Notes: generated by a model from the sequence alone, not told the origin. DNA of 64,000 nucleotides from Acidithiobacillus montserratensis (GCF_018853465.1 NZ_JABBOU010000014.1:1-64000), one strand, 5' to 3'. Positions 9,002 through 17,556 are shown, counted from the first letter of the stretch. Made by a program: numbers and translations.

Positions 9002-9523
9002 GTGATGTCCATGAAGAATTTTATGAAAGCGGCGGTTTTTGCCAGCATGATGCCCGTCATGGGATTGCTGGGTATGACAGCGGCCTCAGCCAATGTCGAT
9101 TCCGCCAATGTTTCCATGCTCCATGATTTTCATTTTAATCATCCCACCTTTATTCATAACCTGCCGTTTGCCGAACACCATGTGGTCATTCAGGTCAGTC
9201 AGGATAATCCTGCACGCTGGACGCTGACTTTGAATAATGCCCAGAACCTGCTCAATTATTTTGGTCAGGAGAAAGTGCAGGTGGTGATCGTCGCTTTTGG
9301 TCCGGGCATCAAGATGTACCTGCCCAACAGCCCGGTAGCGAGTCGGATTGCGGCGATTAATGCCGAGGGCGTGGAATTTGATGTCTGTCACAACAGCATG
9401 GAAGCCTTCAAGAAAAAAACCGGCCATCTACCCAAGCTCGACCCGTCGGTGGTGATCGTTCCCGCCGGTATCGTGCGGATCATGCAGCTGGAGCATGCCG
9501 GTTTTGCCTATGTAAAACCCTGA
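9002..9523 (+). CDS. Secreted DsrE-superfamily protein
   Basis: A 173-residue protein with an N-terminal signal peptide (hydrophobic to about residue 27, 'TAASA' cleavage area). The mature part has the DsrE/DsrF-like fold pattern: 'HHVVIQVSQDNPARWTLTLN', a strand 'VQVVIVAFGPGI', then 'GVEFDVCHNSMEAFKK' with one cysteine where sulfur-carrier members have their active Cys. The family includes sulfur-transfer proteins in sulfur oxidisers. A periplasmic role in sulfur or thiol handling is therefore possible but unproven. A GAGGAG-type site precedes it (9 bases), and a strong terminator follows at 9554-9592, closing the porin-DsrE unit. Confidence 0.7.
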   Translation: MMSMKNFMKAAVFASMMPVMGLLGMTAASANVDSANVSMLHDFHFNHPTFIHNLPFAEHHVVIQVSQDNPARWTLTLNNAQNLLNYFGQEKVQVVIVAFGPGIKMYLPNSPVASRIAAINAEGVEFDVCHNSMEAFKKKTGHLPKLDPSVVIVPAGIVRIMQLEHAGFAYVKP

Positions 9524-9553
9524 CCCATCATTTAGATCGTTCTTCCGTCCTTG

Positions 9554-9592
9554 GGATGCAAAAGGCAGCAAGCTGCCCATGCATCCTTTTTT
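9554..9592 (+). terminator. Rho-independent terminator after the DsrE-like gene
   Basis: A two-tier hairpin: outer stem GGATGC (9554-9559) with GCATCC (9581-9586), inner stem GGCAGC (9564-9569) with GCTGCC (9572-9577), then TTTTTT (9587-9592). It starts 31 bases after the stop of the DsrE-like gene. Confidence 0.85.
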
Positions 9593-9649
9593 ATGGGGCG
9601 AGGATAAGGCGCGGATCAACCGATCTAGTCACTGCTCCTCTGTTTTGCT

Positions 9650-9655
9650 TATAAT
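9650..9655 (+). promoter_or_regulatory. Consensus -10 box (TATAAT) upstream of the DUF202 gene pair
   Basis: A perfect TATAAT lies 22 bases before the GTG of the first DUF202-module gene and 58 bases after the preceding terminator. A TG two bases upstream (TGCTTATAAT) may act as an extended -10. No good -35 is visible at the right distance. The position gives a very short leader and supports this pair being its own transcription unit. Confidence 0.5.
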
Positions 9656-9676
9656 GAGCGGTTTGCATAAGCCGCT

Positions 9677-11269
9677 GTGCACAAGCTGACCCGACAACGG
9701 GTTATTGTCGCTGAACAATTTTGGAGTAAGACGATCAACGTAGAAACATTAAAAAAAGAGCAGCAACTTGATGAGTTGTCGCGCCGCTATCCCTGGCCTG
9801 TGGTGGAATATGAGGAAGGATTGACCGCATCACAGGGTATCCTGCGCAAGCTCGATGTGGACATCCTCAGAACGGAATTATGGTTGCCCTTGGTCTGGAC
9901 AGCCGAGCAGGCGGAAGTCATCGTCTGTGATCCCGAAGATGCCGATTTGCTGGCCCGTATCCGCAGGACCCTCGGGGTCGAAAAGCTGACCTTCCGGGTC
10001 GCGACCCGCTCCGACCTGATTCGCCTCATCGAAAACAGTGCCGACCTCAACGATCATTTCCCCGTCAATGGCGGGCGCACGCCCCTAGCTAAAATACGCA
10101 CCTATCTGGCCGGGCAGCGCACCCGTTATTCGGCGCAGCGGACCCGCTTTGCCCGCAGTCGCACCGGTTTGGCTCTGGCCCGGACCGGGGTGGCCTTGAC
10201 CAGTATCGGTGTCGCTTTTTTGCGGCTGTTCGGCGGTGGAACCTGGCTGTTTTTTGAAATTCCGCTGTTGGTTTTCGGGATTCTTGCCATGATCGACGGT
10301 CTGCTCTGGTATCTTCCGGCGCGAAAAGAGTCGAATGCCATCAAAACCTATCGGCCCTATGCGGTCCCCGCCGATTATTCGGCATTGGATGTACGGGATC
10401 CGGGCGGGCAGATGCTTTTCCAGCGGAGCCCGGTGGTCGCGGGGGCTGCCGCCCTGCGCGAAGCCTGGGATGCTTTGTCTCCCGTCGAAAGACGTCGGTT
10501 TCTGGCCAATGACCGGACCGATCTGGCCGAAGAGCGGACGATTCTGGCCTATTTGCGGACCATGATGGCCAAGGCCCGTACCGGGCTGGCCTTTGCCCGT
10601 ACCGGGGTGGCCTTTGCCGCCATTGGCATTGGCTTCATTCGCAAGTTTCCTCCCGGGCCCTGGTCGATTTTCGACTGGAGCCTGATTGCTATTGGTATAT
10701 TCATGCTGGTGGAAGGATTTCTCTGGTATCACCCGGGGCGCGATGCAGCGAATCGGGCGCTGGAAGCCGTGGGTAACGCCCATGGCAAACGCGGCCCCTG
10801 GGATGTGATTTTTCCATCTTTATGCCTTTATACCCGCAAACTCGACCCGGTGGCCGAGGCCAGCGGCGAGCAGGCCCGCCCCGGGGTTTTTGCGACGACG
10901 GGTCTGGCTCTGGAACGTACGGTGTTGGCCGATAAACGCAATGGCATGTCGCGCCTGCGCACGGTCATGGCCCGGGCCCGTACCGGTATGGCTTTCATCC
11001 GCACCGGTTTCAGCATCATGACTGTTGGCGCCGGCCTCTATATTTATTTCGGATTTACCGGCCATGTCGATATTCTCTGGACGGTTTTTGATACGTTCCT
11101 GGTGATTATGGGACTCTATCTGATTGCCGATGGTCTGCGCTGGTATCTGCCCGCCGAAAAAGTCAAACGTCATTCGCCCTTTATTGACAATCATTTTGAA
11201 ATTGCCGACGCCGATTACAGCCTCCCGAAAAGCGCCTGGAAGCGCACCCACTATCCCCATGATCACTGA
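9677..11269 (+). CDS. Membrane protein with a partial GspE/MshE N-terminal-like domain and three DUF202 modules with Arg-Thr heptad ladders
   Basis: 530 residues. About residues 30-120 resemble the second half of the type II secretion ATPase N-terminal (MshEN) fold ('AEVIVCDPEDADLLARI', 'FRVATRSDLIRLIE'), with no ATPase domain. Three DUF202-like modules follow (about 134-216, 273-355, 407-493). Each starts with a helix carrying Arg every seventh residue: 134/141/148/155/162/169; 273/280/287/294/301/308; and 414/421/428/435/442. Each then has two membrane segments closed by a [DE]G-aromatic-Tyr-Pro motif ('DGLLWYLP', 'EGFLWYHP', 'DGLRWYLP'). The function is unknown. The GTG start at 9677 lacks a good ribosome site. 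A GGAG at 9723 hints that translation might begin further inside, but no ordinary in-frame start follows closely. The stop overlaps the next gene's start. Confidence 0.8.
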   Translation: MHKLTRQRVIVAEQFWSKTINVETLKKEQQLDELSRRYPWPVVEYEEGLTASQGILRKLDVDILRTELWLPLVWTAEQAEVIVCDPEDADLLARIRRTLGVEKLTFRVATRSDLIRLIENSADLNDHFPVNGGRTPLAKIRTYLAGQRTRYSAQRTRFARSRTGLALARTGVALTSIGVAFLRLFGGGTWLFFEIPLLVFGILAMIDGLLWYLPARKESNAIKTYRPYAVPADYSALDVRDPGGQMLFQRSPVVAGAAALREAWDALSPVERRRFLANDRTDLAEERTILAYLRTMMAKARTGLAFARTGVAFAAIGIGFIRKFPPGPWSIFDWSLIAIGIFMLVEGFLWYHPGRDAANRALEAVGNAHGKRGPWDVIFPSLCLYTRKLDPVAEASGEQARPGVFATTGLALERTVLADKRNGMSRLRTVMARARTGMAFIRTGFSIMTVGAGLYIYFGFTGHVDILWTVFDTFLVIMGLYLIADGLRWYLPAEKVKRHSPFIDNHFEIADADYSLPKSAWKRTHYPHDH

Positions 11270-12443
11270 AATGTCCCCCTATCATCTCCTGGTCGAAGCC
11301 GATCTTCTTAGTGCAGCGCAGCTGCAGGAGGTCATCGCCAGTGCCTCCCGGCGTGGTATTGATGCCGAGCGTATTTTACTGAAGGAATGTGGCATATCGC
11401 GCTGTGCTCTGCTGGATGCTCTGGCCCGGCATTATGATTGTGCTTTCACCCAGTATGATGAGCGCCTGCCGGTGCCTTCAGAGCTGTTTGCAGGTCTGGA
11501 TAGCCAGGTGTTGCGGGTCGGGGAGTGGTTCCCGATCCGCCAGTTGGGAGATACGGTCGTCATCGCCGCTGCTGATCCGGACAGCCAGCAGATGCGGGCT
11601 CAGGTACAACAGTGGGTTCCGGCAAAAAGCTACGAATTTCGGGTGGCGCTCAGGGAGGATCTGCGCTGGTATATGCAAGATTATCTCCACGCCGAAGCCC
11701 CCTTGCTCATCGGCATTGAGCGTACTGGCCTCGCCTGGTGGCGCAACACCATGGCGCTGTGGCGCACCAAACTTGCCGCCCACCGGACCGCCCATGCCCG
11801 CGCCCGGACGTCCATGAAGCTGCTGCGCTGGGGGCTGGCCATGGTTGCTCTTTCCAATGTGTTGACCCGGGTGACCGATAATTTGCTGGCCTCCTATCAT
11901 CTGTGGATTTTGCTGGTGGGCATCGGTCTGGCCCTCATCGGCCTGCTGGACTACCTGAAAGTCCGTGGTGCCAGCATGGATCTACCCTGTCAGCGCGCCT
12001 TGATTGATATCACCACCGAAAATGTACGCTTCACCGACCGCTATCATCTGCCCGAGGCACCCATCCACGCCGAGGATGACAGTGCCCTGGCCCGTCTGGC
12101 TGCGGCCATTCCCCACTATTGTTCCATCCTGCGCCCGGTTCCGGCCAGCAAGGAACGGACTCATCTGGCGCGGGAGCGCAACATGCTCGCCGCCCAGCGC
12201 ACCATCGCCGCCAGCCATCGGACGTCCTACGCCCGGGCGCGCACCGGGCTTTCCCTGATTCGCACGGGGGTGGCCTTTATCGGTCTGGGGCTGGCCATTC
12301 ACAAAATACTTGGAGCCACTCCCTATGGTTTCAGCGACTATGTGCTGATCGGGGCGGGGGCCCTGATGCTGTTGGATGGACTGCGCTGGTATCTGCCGGT
12401 ACGGCGACTCAAATACGGAATCGGGCGCGATCTCAAACCCTGA
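11259..12443 (+). CDS. Membrane protein with a complete but degenerate MshEN-like domain and two DUF202 modules with Arg-Thr heptad ladders
   Basis: 394 residues from ATG 11259 (alternative ATG 11271), overlapping the upstream gene by 11 bases. Residues 6-140 match the GspE/MshE N-terminal layout: two helical repeats ('LLVEADLLSAAQLQEVI', 'ILLKECGISRCALLDALA'), then 'FPIRQLGDTVVIAAADP' and 'FRVALREDLRWYM'. The RLG and terminal Gln residues that bind c-di-GMP in MshE are absent. Two DUF202-like modules follow, each with six heptads whose Arg residues fall at 155/162/169/176/183/190 and 300/307/314/321/328/335. Two membrane segments end each module ('DGLRWYLPVRR' at the C-terminus). There is no ATPase or peptidase domain. 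It is clearly a paralogue of its neighbour. The function is unknown, with a membrane-anchored sensor or scaffold the best guess. Confidence 0.8.
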   Translation: MITEMSPYHLLVEADLLSAAQLQEVIASASRRGIDAERILLKECGISRCALLDALARHYDCAFTQYDERLPVPSELFAGLDSQVLRVGEWFPIRQLGDTVVIAAADPDSQQMRAQVQQWVPAKSYEFRVALREDLRWYMQDYLHAEAPLLIGIERTGLAWWRNTMALWRTKLAAHRTAHARARTSMKLLRWGLAMVALSNVLTRVTDNLLASYHLWILLVGIGLALIGLLDYLKVRGASMDLPCQRALIDITTENVRFTDRYHLPEAPIHAEDDSALARLAAAIPHYCSILRPVPASKERTHLARERNMLAAQRTIAASHRTSYARARTGLSLIRTGVAFIGLGLAIHKILGATPYGFSDYVLIGAGALMLLDGLRWYLPVRRLKYGIGRDLKP

Positions 12444-13100
12444 TCAGGAGGTGCTGACATGCACCAGACCGGGGAACAGCGCCGCCAGGCCGTTGGCGAT
12501 AAAGGTGACGGCAATGGCCGCGAGGACCAGTCCAAATATCCGGGTAGAGATGTTGATGCCGGTCACCCCCAGCCGGCGCGACAGGGGGCGCGCCAGGCGC
12601 AGGGCCGCATAAGCGACCCCGGCAATGATCAAAATGTCCAGAACCAGCAAGCCGCTGGCAAACCAGGAGGCGTTTTTGTGGTGGGCAATAATCACCGTAA
12701 TCATGGTACCCGGACCCGCCATCAAGGGAATGGCCAGGGGTACCACCGCTACCGCTTCCTTGCTCATGCCTTCGGCGGTTTCTTCCGGGGTATGGCGATA
12801 GCGACTGGATTTTGCCTGTAACATGTTGAAAGCCAGCAGCATCAGTACCATGCCGCCGGCCACCTGAAAGGCGGCGATGCTGATGCCGAAAAACTGCAGG
12901 ATGTACTCCCCCAGAAAGGCGGCAATGAGCAGCACGATGGCGACTGATCGAGAAGCCAGTTTGATGGTTGCCAGTTGTTGGGCCGGATCTTCGTCGGCTG
13001 TCAGGGCAATAAAAATGGGAATGGCCCCGATGGGGTTAAGAATGGCGAGCAGGGCAATCAGGGTTTGCAGGGCGTTATGCAATTCAGGCGCGATGGACAT
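12444..13100 (-). CDS. MarC-family (UPF0056) inner-membrane protein
   Basis: 218 residues with six hydrophobic segments. 'LIALLAILNPIGAIPIFIAL' near the N-terminus, 'MVLMLLAFNML' and 'AIPLMAGPGTMITVII' are the hallmark conserved blocks of the MarC/YhgN family. Members are called putative antibiotic-resistance or amino-acid (NAAT) transporters, but their physiological role is not settled. The gene is convergent with the DUF202 pair: its stop is the base right after theirs. It is divergent from the fmdB-like gene, with a 15-base palindrome in between. Confidence 0.88.
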   Translation of the reverse strand: MSIAPELHNALQTLIALLAILNPIGAIPIFIALTADEDPAQQLATIKLASRSVAIVLLIAAFLGEYILQFFGISIAAFQVAGGMVLMLLAFNMLQAKSSRYRHTPEETAEGMSKEAVAVVPLAIPLMAGPGTMITVIIAHHKNASWFASGLLVLDILIIAGVAYAALRLARPLSRRLGVTGINISTRIFGLVLAAIAVTFIANGLAALFPGLVHVSTS

Positions 13101-13119
13101 GACTTATTACCGTAACAGA

Positions 13120-13134
13120 CTGTGCGGCGCACAG
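13120..13134. promoter_or_regulatory. Inverted repeat between divergent marC-like and fmdB-like genes
   Basis: CTGTGC-GGC-GCACAG is a 6+3+6 perfect dyad, 20 bases upstream of the marC-like start. A TTGAAA at 13140-13145 with an AT-rich TATTTAAT 17 bases on could be the promoter of the fmdB-like gene. The dyad would then lie just upstream of its -35. This is an inference from position only. Confidence 0.35.
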
Positions 13135-13208
13135 AACGCTTGAAAAATGGTGCCTGAAGACGTATTTAATAGGCATATTCAGTTACAACCTAATACGGAG
13201 TCGATACG

Positions 13209-13466
13209 ATGCCAACTTATGAGTATGTATGCAAGGACTGTGGACATCACCTGAGCGCGGAACAGCGCATGAGTGATGCGCGGCTGACGGATTGTCCTGT
13301 CTGTGGCAAACCGGGTCTGGAGCGCCAGCTCAGTGCCGGGGCCTTTGCGTTGAAGGGATCGGGCTGGTACGAGACGGATTTCAAGGGCAGCAAGAGTAAC
13401 GCCACCAAAAGTGAAGCCCCCAGCGCCGCACCCGCCTGTCCCGGCGGCAGTTGCGCCTGTCATTGA
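13209..13466 (+). CDS. FmdB-family zinc-ribbon protein
   Basis: 85 residues starting 'MPTYEYVCKDCGHH', with a second pair 'CPVCGK'. These four cysteines form the small zinc ribbon of FmdB-family regulatory proteins. The C-terminus is Ser/Ala-rich and ends with more cysteines and a His ('CPGGSCACH'), which is common in proteobacterial members and may bind metal. The family's function is not established, and the name comes from a putative regulator of formamidase genes. GGAG precedes the ATG by 8 bases. A terminator hairpin follows within 34 bases. Confidence 0.9.
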   Translation: MPTYEYVCKDCGHHLSAEQRMSDARLTDCPVCGKPGLERQLSAGAFALKGSGWYETDFKGSKSNATKSEAPSAAPACPGGSCACH

Positions 13467-13499
13467 CGCCGCGCCTGCAGCGGGGCTAGATTGTGCACG

Positions 13500-13522
13500 G
13501 GCCGCCGGTCAGGCGGCCTTTT
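13500..13522 (+). terminator. Intrinsic terminator between fmdB-like gene and aspS
   Basis: GGCCGCC (13500-13506), loop GGTCA, GGCGGCC (13512-13518), then TTTTG and a T/G-rich tract. It ends about 40 bases before the aspS ATG. There is no room for a normal promoter after it, so it may act as an attenuator for aspS instead of a simple end signal. Confidence 0.8.
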
Positions 13523-13565
13523 GTTGTTTGATGAGGCATTTTTGACTGACTACACGGGACGCAGC

Positions 13566-15356
13566 ATGCGGACACATTATTGTAATGGCATTAACGAAAA
13601 TCTGATCGGGCAGACCGTCCGCTTGTGTGGTTGGGCGCAGCGCCGACGCGATCATGGCGGGGTGATTTTTATCGATCTCCGGGATCGGGAGGGACTGGTG
13701 CAGGTGGTAGCGGACCCCGATCAGGCGGAAGCCTTTGCTGCGGCCAACGAATGCCGCAGCGAATTCGTGTTGAGTGTCGAGGGGGTCCTGCGGGCGCGGC
13801 CAGCCGGCACGGAGAATCCTCTGATGCCCAGCGGCAAGGTAGAACTCATGGCGGCGCGTATTGACATCCTCAATCGCTCCGAGCCGGTTCCCTTTCCGCT
13901 GGATGAAGAGGACATCGCCGAAAACCTGCGCCTCAAATACCGCTATCTGGATTTGCGTCGCCCGGAAATGCTGGCCCGCCTGCGCCTGCGTCATCAGATT
14001 ACCCGTTATGTGCGGCGCTATCTGGATGACGCCGGTTTCATGGACATTGAAACCCCGGTCCTGACCCGCTCCACCCCCGAAGGCGCGCGGGATTATCTGG
14101 TGCCCTCCCGGACCCAACCCGGCCATTTTTTCGCCCTGCCCCAAAGTCCGCAGCTCTTCAAGCAGTTGCTGATGGTGGCCGGTATGGATCGTTATTATCA
14201 GATTACCAAATGTTTCCGGGATGAAGACCTGCGTGCCGACCGGCAACCGGAATTCACCCAGATCGACATGGAAGCGTCTTTTGTGGATGAAGAAGCGGTG
14301 ATGGTTATTGCCGAGCCAATGATTCGTGGCCTCTTTGCGGACGTGCTCGGCGTGGAATTGCCCAAGCCCTTTCCGCGCATGACCTATGCGGATGCCATGC
14401 ACCGCTATGGGGTGGACCGTCCCGATTTGCGCAACCCGCTGGAGCTGACCGAGCTCAGCGACCTGATGCGCGGTGTGGAATTCAAGGTCTTCCGGGAAGC
14501 GGCAGAGCGGCCACGGGGCCGGGTGGCCTGCCTGCGGGTTCCCGGCGGTGCCCAGCTCAGTCGTACCCAGATCGATCAGTACACCCAGTTTGCGGCGATT
14601 TATGGCGCCAAGGGCCTGGCCTGGATCAAGGTCAACGCCCTTGATCAGGGTGCAGAGGGATTACAATCGCCCATCGTCAAGTTTCTGACCCCCGAGGTGC
14701 TCCAGGAGATTCTTCAGCGCAGTGGCGCCGCTGTGGGCGACATGCTCTTTTTCGGCGCCGACAGCGCCAAGGTGGTCAACGAAGCGCTGGGTAATCTGCG
14801 CAATCGTCTGGCCGCTGATCTGAACCTGCTGGAAGGCATCTGGCGGCCGGTCTGGGTCACGGATTTTCCCATGTTTGACTATGACGAGAAGGAAGATCGC
14901 TGGACCTCCACCCATCATCCTTTTACCGCACCCCAAAGCGCCCACCTGGAAAGTCTGACAGAAAATCCGGGTGCGGCCCTGGCCCGCGCCTATGATCTGG
15001 TGCTGAACGGCAATGAAATCGGTGGCGGCAGCATTCGTATCCACCAGGAAAAAGTCCAGGAAAAAGTGTTTGCGGCGCTGGGCATTGGCGAAGCAGAAGC
15101 GCGGGATAAATTTGGCTTCCTTCTCGATGCCCTGCATTATGGTGCCCCCCCTCATGGTGGCCTGGCTTTCGGCCTGGATCGTCTGGTCATGCTCATGTCC
15201 GGCGCGGAAACCATTCGCGATGTCATTGCTTTCCCAAAAACCCAGAAGGCCGGCTGTCTGTTGACCGAGGCTCCGGGAGTGGTGGCTGACAAGCAGTTGC
15301 AGGAGCTGGGAATCCGCCTGCGGCCCGGGGTGGGGGGCGATGTTCAAAATCCCTGA
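13566..15356 (+). CDS. aspS: Aspartyl-tRNA synthetase
   Basis: 596 residues, the usual bacterial length, beginning '[20 protein letters not shown]'. The N-terminal OB-fold binds the anticodon. Class II motif 2 is '[20 protein letters not shown]', a GAD insertion domain spans roughly residues 300-420, and motif 3 is '[14 protein letters not shown]'. It charges tRNA-Asp in the cytosol. The ATG at 13566 is chosen because upstream in-frame residues do not belong to the family. Its ribosome site is weak. The 3' end overlaps nudB by 17 bases. Whether it also charges tRNA-Asn cannot be decided by eye. Confidence 0.97.
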   Translation: MRTHYCNGINENLIGQTVRLCGWAQRRRDHGGVIFIDLRDREGLVQVVADPDQAEAFAAANECRSEFVLSVEGVLRARPAGTENPLMPSGKVELMAARIDILNRSEPVPFPLDEEDIAENLRLKYRYLDLRRPEMLARLRLRHQITRYVRRYLDDAGFMDIETPVLTRSTPEGARDYLVPSRTQPGHFFALPQSPQLFKQLLMVAGMDRYYQITKCFRDEDLRADRQPEFTQIDMEASFVDEEAVMVIAEPMIRGLFADVLGVELPKPFPRMTYADAMHRYGVDRPDLRNPLELTELSDLMRGVEFKVFREAAERPRGRVACLRVPGGAQLSRTQIDQYTQFAAIYGAKGLAWIKVNALDQGAEGLQSPIVKFLTPEVLQEILQRSGAAVGDMLFFGADSAKVVNEALGNLRNRLAADLNLLEGIWRPVWVTDFPMFDYDEKEDRWTSTHHPFTAPQSAHLESLTENPGAALARAYDLVLNGNEIGGGSIRIHQEKVQEKVFAALGIGEAEARDKFGFLLDALHYGAPPHGGLAFGLDRLVMLMSGAETIRDVIAFPKTQKAGCLLTEAPGVVADKQLQELGIRLRPGVGGDVQNP

Positions 15357-15789
15357 GTCGGTGCTGGTCATGGTATACTCCGGCGAGCAGGTTCTGCTGC
15401 TGGAGCGCGCCCGGCCCGAAGGATTCTGGCAGTCGGTTACCGGGAGCCTGGAGCCGGGAGAATCGTGGCGGGATGCGGCCATTCGCGAACTGCACGAGGA
15501 AACCGGATTCAACGCAGAAAATATGGTGGATACCGGGGTGCGCAACCGTTTTCCCATTGTTCCTCCCTGGCGGGAACGCTACGCACCGGAGGTGGAGTAC
15601 AATGAAGAGCGTATATTCACCCTGGCCCTATCTGCCCCGGAGCCGCCGCAACTGCAGCCCCGAGAGCATGTCGGTTATGCCTGGCTACCAGCAGCCGAGG
15701 CGGCCCGGCGTACCGGATCCTGGACTAATCGCGATGCGATTTATCGTCAGTTTGGAGCTAATCTTGACGTAGGGCAGGCGGCTTCGTAA
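15340..15789 (+). CDS. nudB: Dihydroneopterin triphosphate pyrophosphatase (Nudix hydrolase)
   Basis: 149 residues with a complete Nudix box, '[20 protein letters not shown]' continuing TGF (GX5EX7REUXEEXGU). The start '[14 protein letters not shown]' and the insert '[20 protein letters not shown]' match NudB, which removes pyrophosphate from dihydroneopterin triphosphate in folate synthesis. In many proteobacteria nudB directly follows aspS, as here. The 17-base overlap with aspS points to translational coupling. The start codon lies inside the aspS coding region. Confidence 0.92.
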   Translation: MFKIPESVLVMVYSGEQVLLLERARPEGFWQSVTGSLEPGESWRDAAIRELHEETGFNAENMVDTGVRNRFPIVPPWRERYAPEVEYNEERIFTLALSAPEPPQLQPREHVGYAWLPAAEAARRTGSWTNRDAIYRQFGANLDVGQAAS

Positions 15790-15835
15790 CGTTGCAGAAT
15801 AATTTGCACGCGCAACAGCGCCTGAGAGGGTGGTT

Positions 15836-16933
15836 ATGGGTGTAGAAACAGTGATGGTACAGGGCTTGCGGCGCAGTGCCGGCGCCGATCTGGATACGCG
15901 CATCCGGCGGGCGAAAGCCGCTCTGGGCAAGCGCGCCGTCATTCTCGGCCATCATTATCAGCGTGAAGAAGTGTATCGCCATGCCGATTTTCATGGGGAT
16001 TCCCTGCAGTTATCCCGGGCAGCAGCCGAGCAGGAAGCCGAGTTCATCGTCTTTTGTGGCGTCCACTTCATGGCAGAAGTGGCCGATATCCTCAGCCGCC
16101 CCGATCAGGCCAGTATTTTGCCTGACCTGAATGCCGGATGTGCGATGGCGGATATGGCGGATATGCCCCAGGTGCAGCGCGCCTGGGAAGAACTCGCCAC
16201 GGTGCTGGATGTGGAGCAGGAAATCACGCCGGTTACCTATGTGAACTCCTCCGCCGCCCTTAAGGCCTTTTGCGGCGCCCACGGTGGTACGGTCTGCACC
16301 TCCTCCAATGCCCGCAAGGTGCTGGAATGGTCCTTTCAGCAACGGCCCAAGGCTCTGTTTTTTCCGGATCAGCATCTCGGCCGCTGGACTGGCCACCAGT
16401 TGGGTGTTCCCCTGCGGGATATGCCGGTCTGGGATCCGGCTCTGCCCCTGGGAGGCCTGACTCCCGAGGAAATTCGCCGCGCCCGGATTCTGCTCTGGAA
16501 AGGTCATTGTTCGGTACATCAGATGTTCCAGCCTGCCCATATCGAGCGCTGGCGGCGGGAGCATCCCCAAGGCCAGGTGATTGCCCACCCGGAAGCGGCC
16601 TTTGAAGTCTGTCAGATGTCCGACGCGGTGGGCTCAACGGATTTCATCCTGCGCACGGTCAAGGCGGCGCCAGCCGGGAGTGAGTGGCTGGTAGGCACCG
16701 AAATCAACCTGGTGACCCGTCTGGCCGATGAAGTGCGGGCAGAGGGAAAAACCGTGGAATTCATGTCGCCCATGGTCTGCATGTGTTCGACCATGTTCCG
16801 TATTGATCCCGAGCAGCTGGCCATATCCCTGGAAAATCTTCTGGAAGGACAGGTGCGCAACCGGATTCAGGTAGAGCCGGAAACCGCCGCGCAGGCGCGC
16901 ACCGCCCTGGAACGCATGCTGGCGGTATCCTGA
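15836..16933 (+). CDS. nadA: Quinolinate synthase A
   Basis: 365 residues. It makes quinolinate from iminoaspartate and dihydroxyacetone phosphate for NAD synthesis and carries a [4Fe-4S] cluster. The signature 'ILGHHYQREEVYRHADFHGD' is present, as are three conserved cysteine contexts ('NAGCAMADMA', 'WKGHCSVHQMF', 'MVCMCSTMFRI'). The GAGAGGG site fits the ATG at 15836 better than the GTG two codons earlier. No nadB or nadC lies nearby. The acyltransferase gene follows 8 bases later. Confidence 0.95.
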   Translation: MGVETVMVQGLRRSAGADLDTRIRRAKAALGKRAVILGHHYQREEVYRHADFHGDSLQLSRAAAEQEAEFIVFCGVHFMAEVADILSRPDQASILPDLNAGCAMADMADMPQVQRAWEELATVLDVEQEITPVTYVNSSAALKAFCGAHGGTVCTSSNARKVLEWSFQQRPKALFFPDQHLGRWTGHQLGVPLRDMPVWDPALPLGGLTPEEIRRARILLWKGHCSVHQMFQPAHIERWRREHPQGQVIAHPEAAFEVCQMSDAVGSTDFILRTVKAAPAGSEWLVGTEINLVTRLADEVRAEGKTVEFMSPMVCMCSTMFRIDPEQLAISLENLLEGQVRNRIQVEPETAAQARTALERMLAVS

Positions 16934-16941
16934 TACTCGCC

Positions 16942-17556
16942 ATGCCGCGCGCCGCTGCGTCGCCTGCCGATAGCATCGGCCAATGGTCCCTGACCCAGCG
17001 CAGCCTGCATGGGCTCCTTTCTGCCTATGTCCGTTTTTATCAGGGCGCCCGCTGGGAACCCAGTACTATCCCGAGCGAAGGGGCGGCCATTCTCGCCTGT
17101 AATCATGTGTCTGTCCTGGACCCGCTGCTGCTGGTGGCCAGTAACACGCGGGTCGTTTCCTTTCTGGTCGCCCAGGAATACTACGATAATCCCTGGATAC
17201 GCAGACTGCTGGAACAAACCTACAGCATTCCGGTGCGTCGTGATCGTCGCGATGTACGGGCGCTCCTGCAGGCGCGGCGAATGCTGGAAGATGGCCGGGT
17301 GCTCGGTATTTTCCCGGAGGGGGGCATTCATCGTTCGGAAATCCAGAAAGGCATAGCCTGGCTGGTCCGCGAAAGCGGCGCTCCGGTGGTGCCCGCCCAT
17401 GTCGGCAGCGTCAGCCAGGCCTCCTCCGATCTGCAGACCTGGTTGCGCCGTCAGCAGCCCATGCTGCGCTATGGCGTCCCCCTGCATTTCCATCGCGATG
17501 CCGACGCCGCCGAGGTCCTGGGCGCGACCATGAGCGCCATCGCCACCCTGGCGTGA
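16942..17556 (+). CDS. Lysophospholipid acyltransferase family protein (PlsC-like)
   Basis: 204 residues with the acyltransferase motifs NHVSVLD (H-X4-D, about residues 47-53) and 'GIFPEGGIHRS' (phosphate-binding block). Such enzymes acylate lysophosphatidic acid or related lysolipids at the inner membrane. The protein is short and lacks an obvious membrane helix, so it may be a peripheral member. The exact substrate is not clear, and calling it PlsC would be an over-statement. It is probably co-transcribed with nadA. Confidence 0.85.
   Translation: MPRAAASPADSIGQWSLTQRSLHGLLSAYVRFYQGARWEPSTIPSEGAAILACNHVSVLDPLLLVASNTRVVSFLVAQEYYDNPWIRRLLEQTYSIPVRRDRRDVRALLQARRMLEDGRVLGIFPEGGIHRSEIQKGIAWLVRESGAPVVPAHVGSVSQASSDLQTWLRRQQPMLRYGVPLHFHRDADAAEVLGATMSAIATLA

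Noticed and set aside
9677-12443. Idea that the DUF202 proteins are c-di-GMP receptors that control the Pel operon
   Set aside because: The RLG and Gln residues needed for c-di-GMP binding in MshEN domains are missing, and the genes are about 28 kb from the nearest Pel gene.
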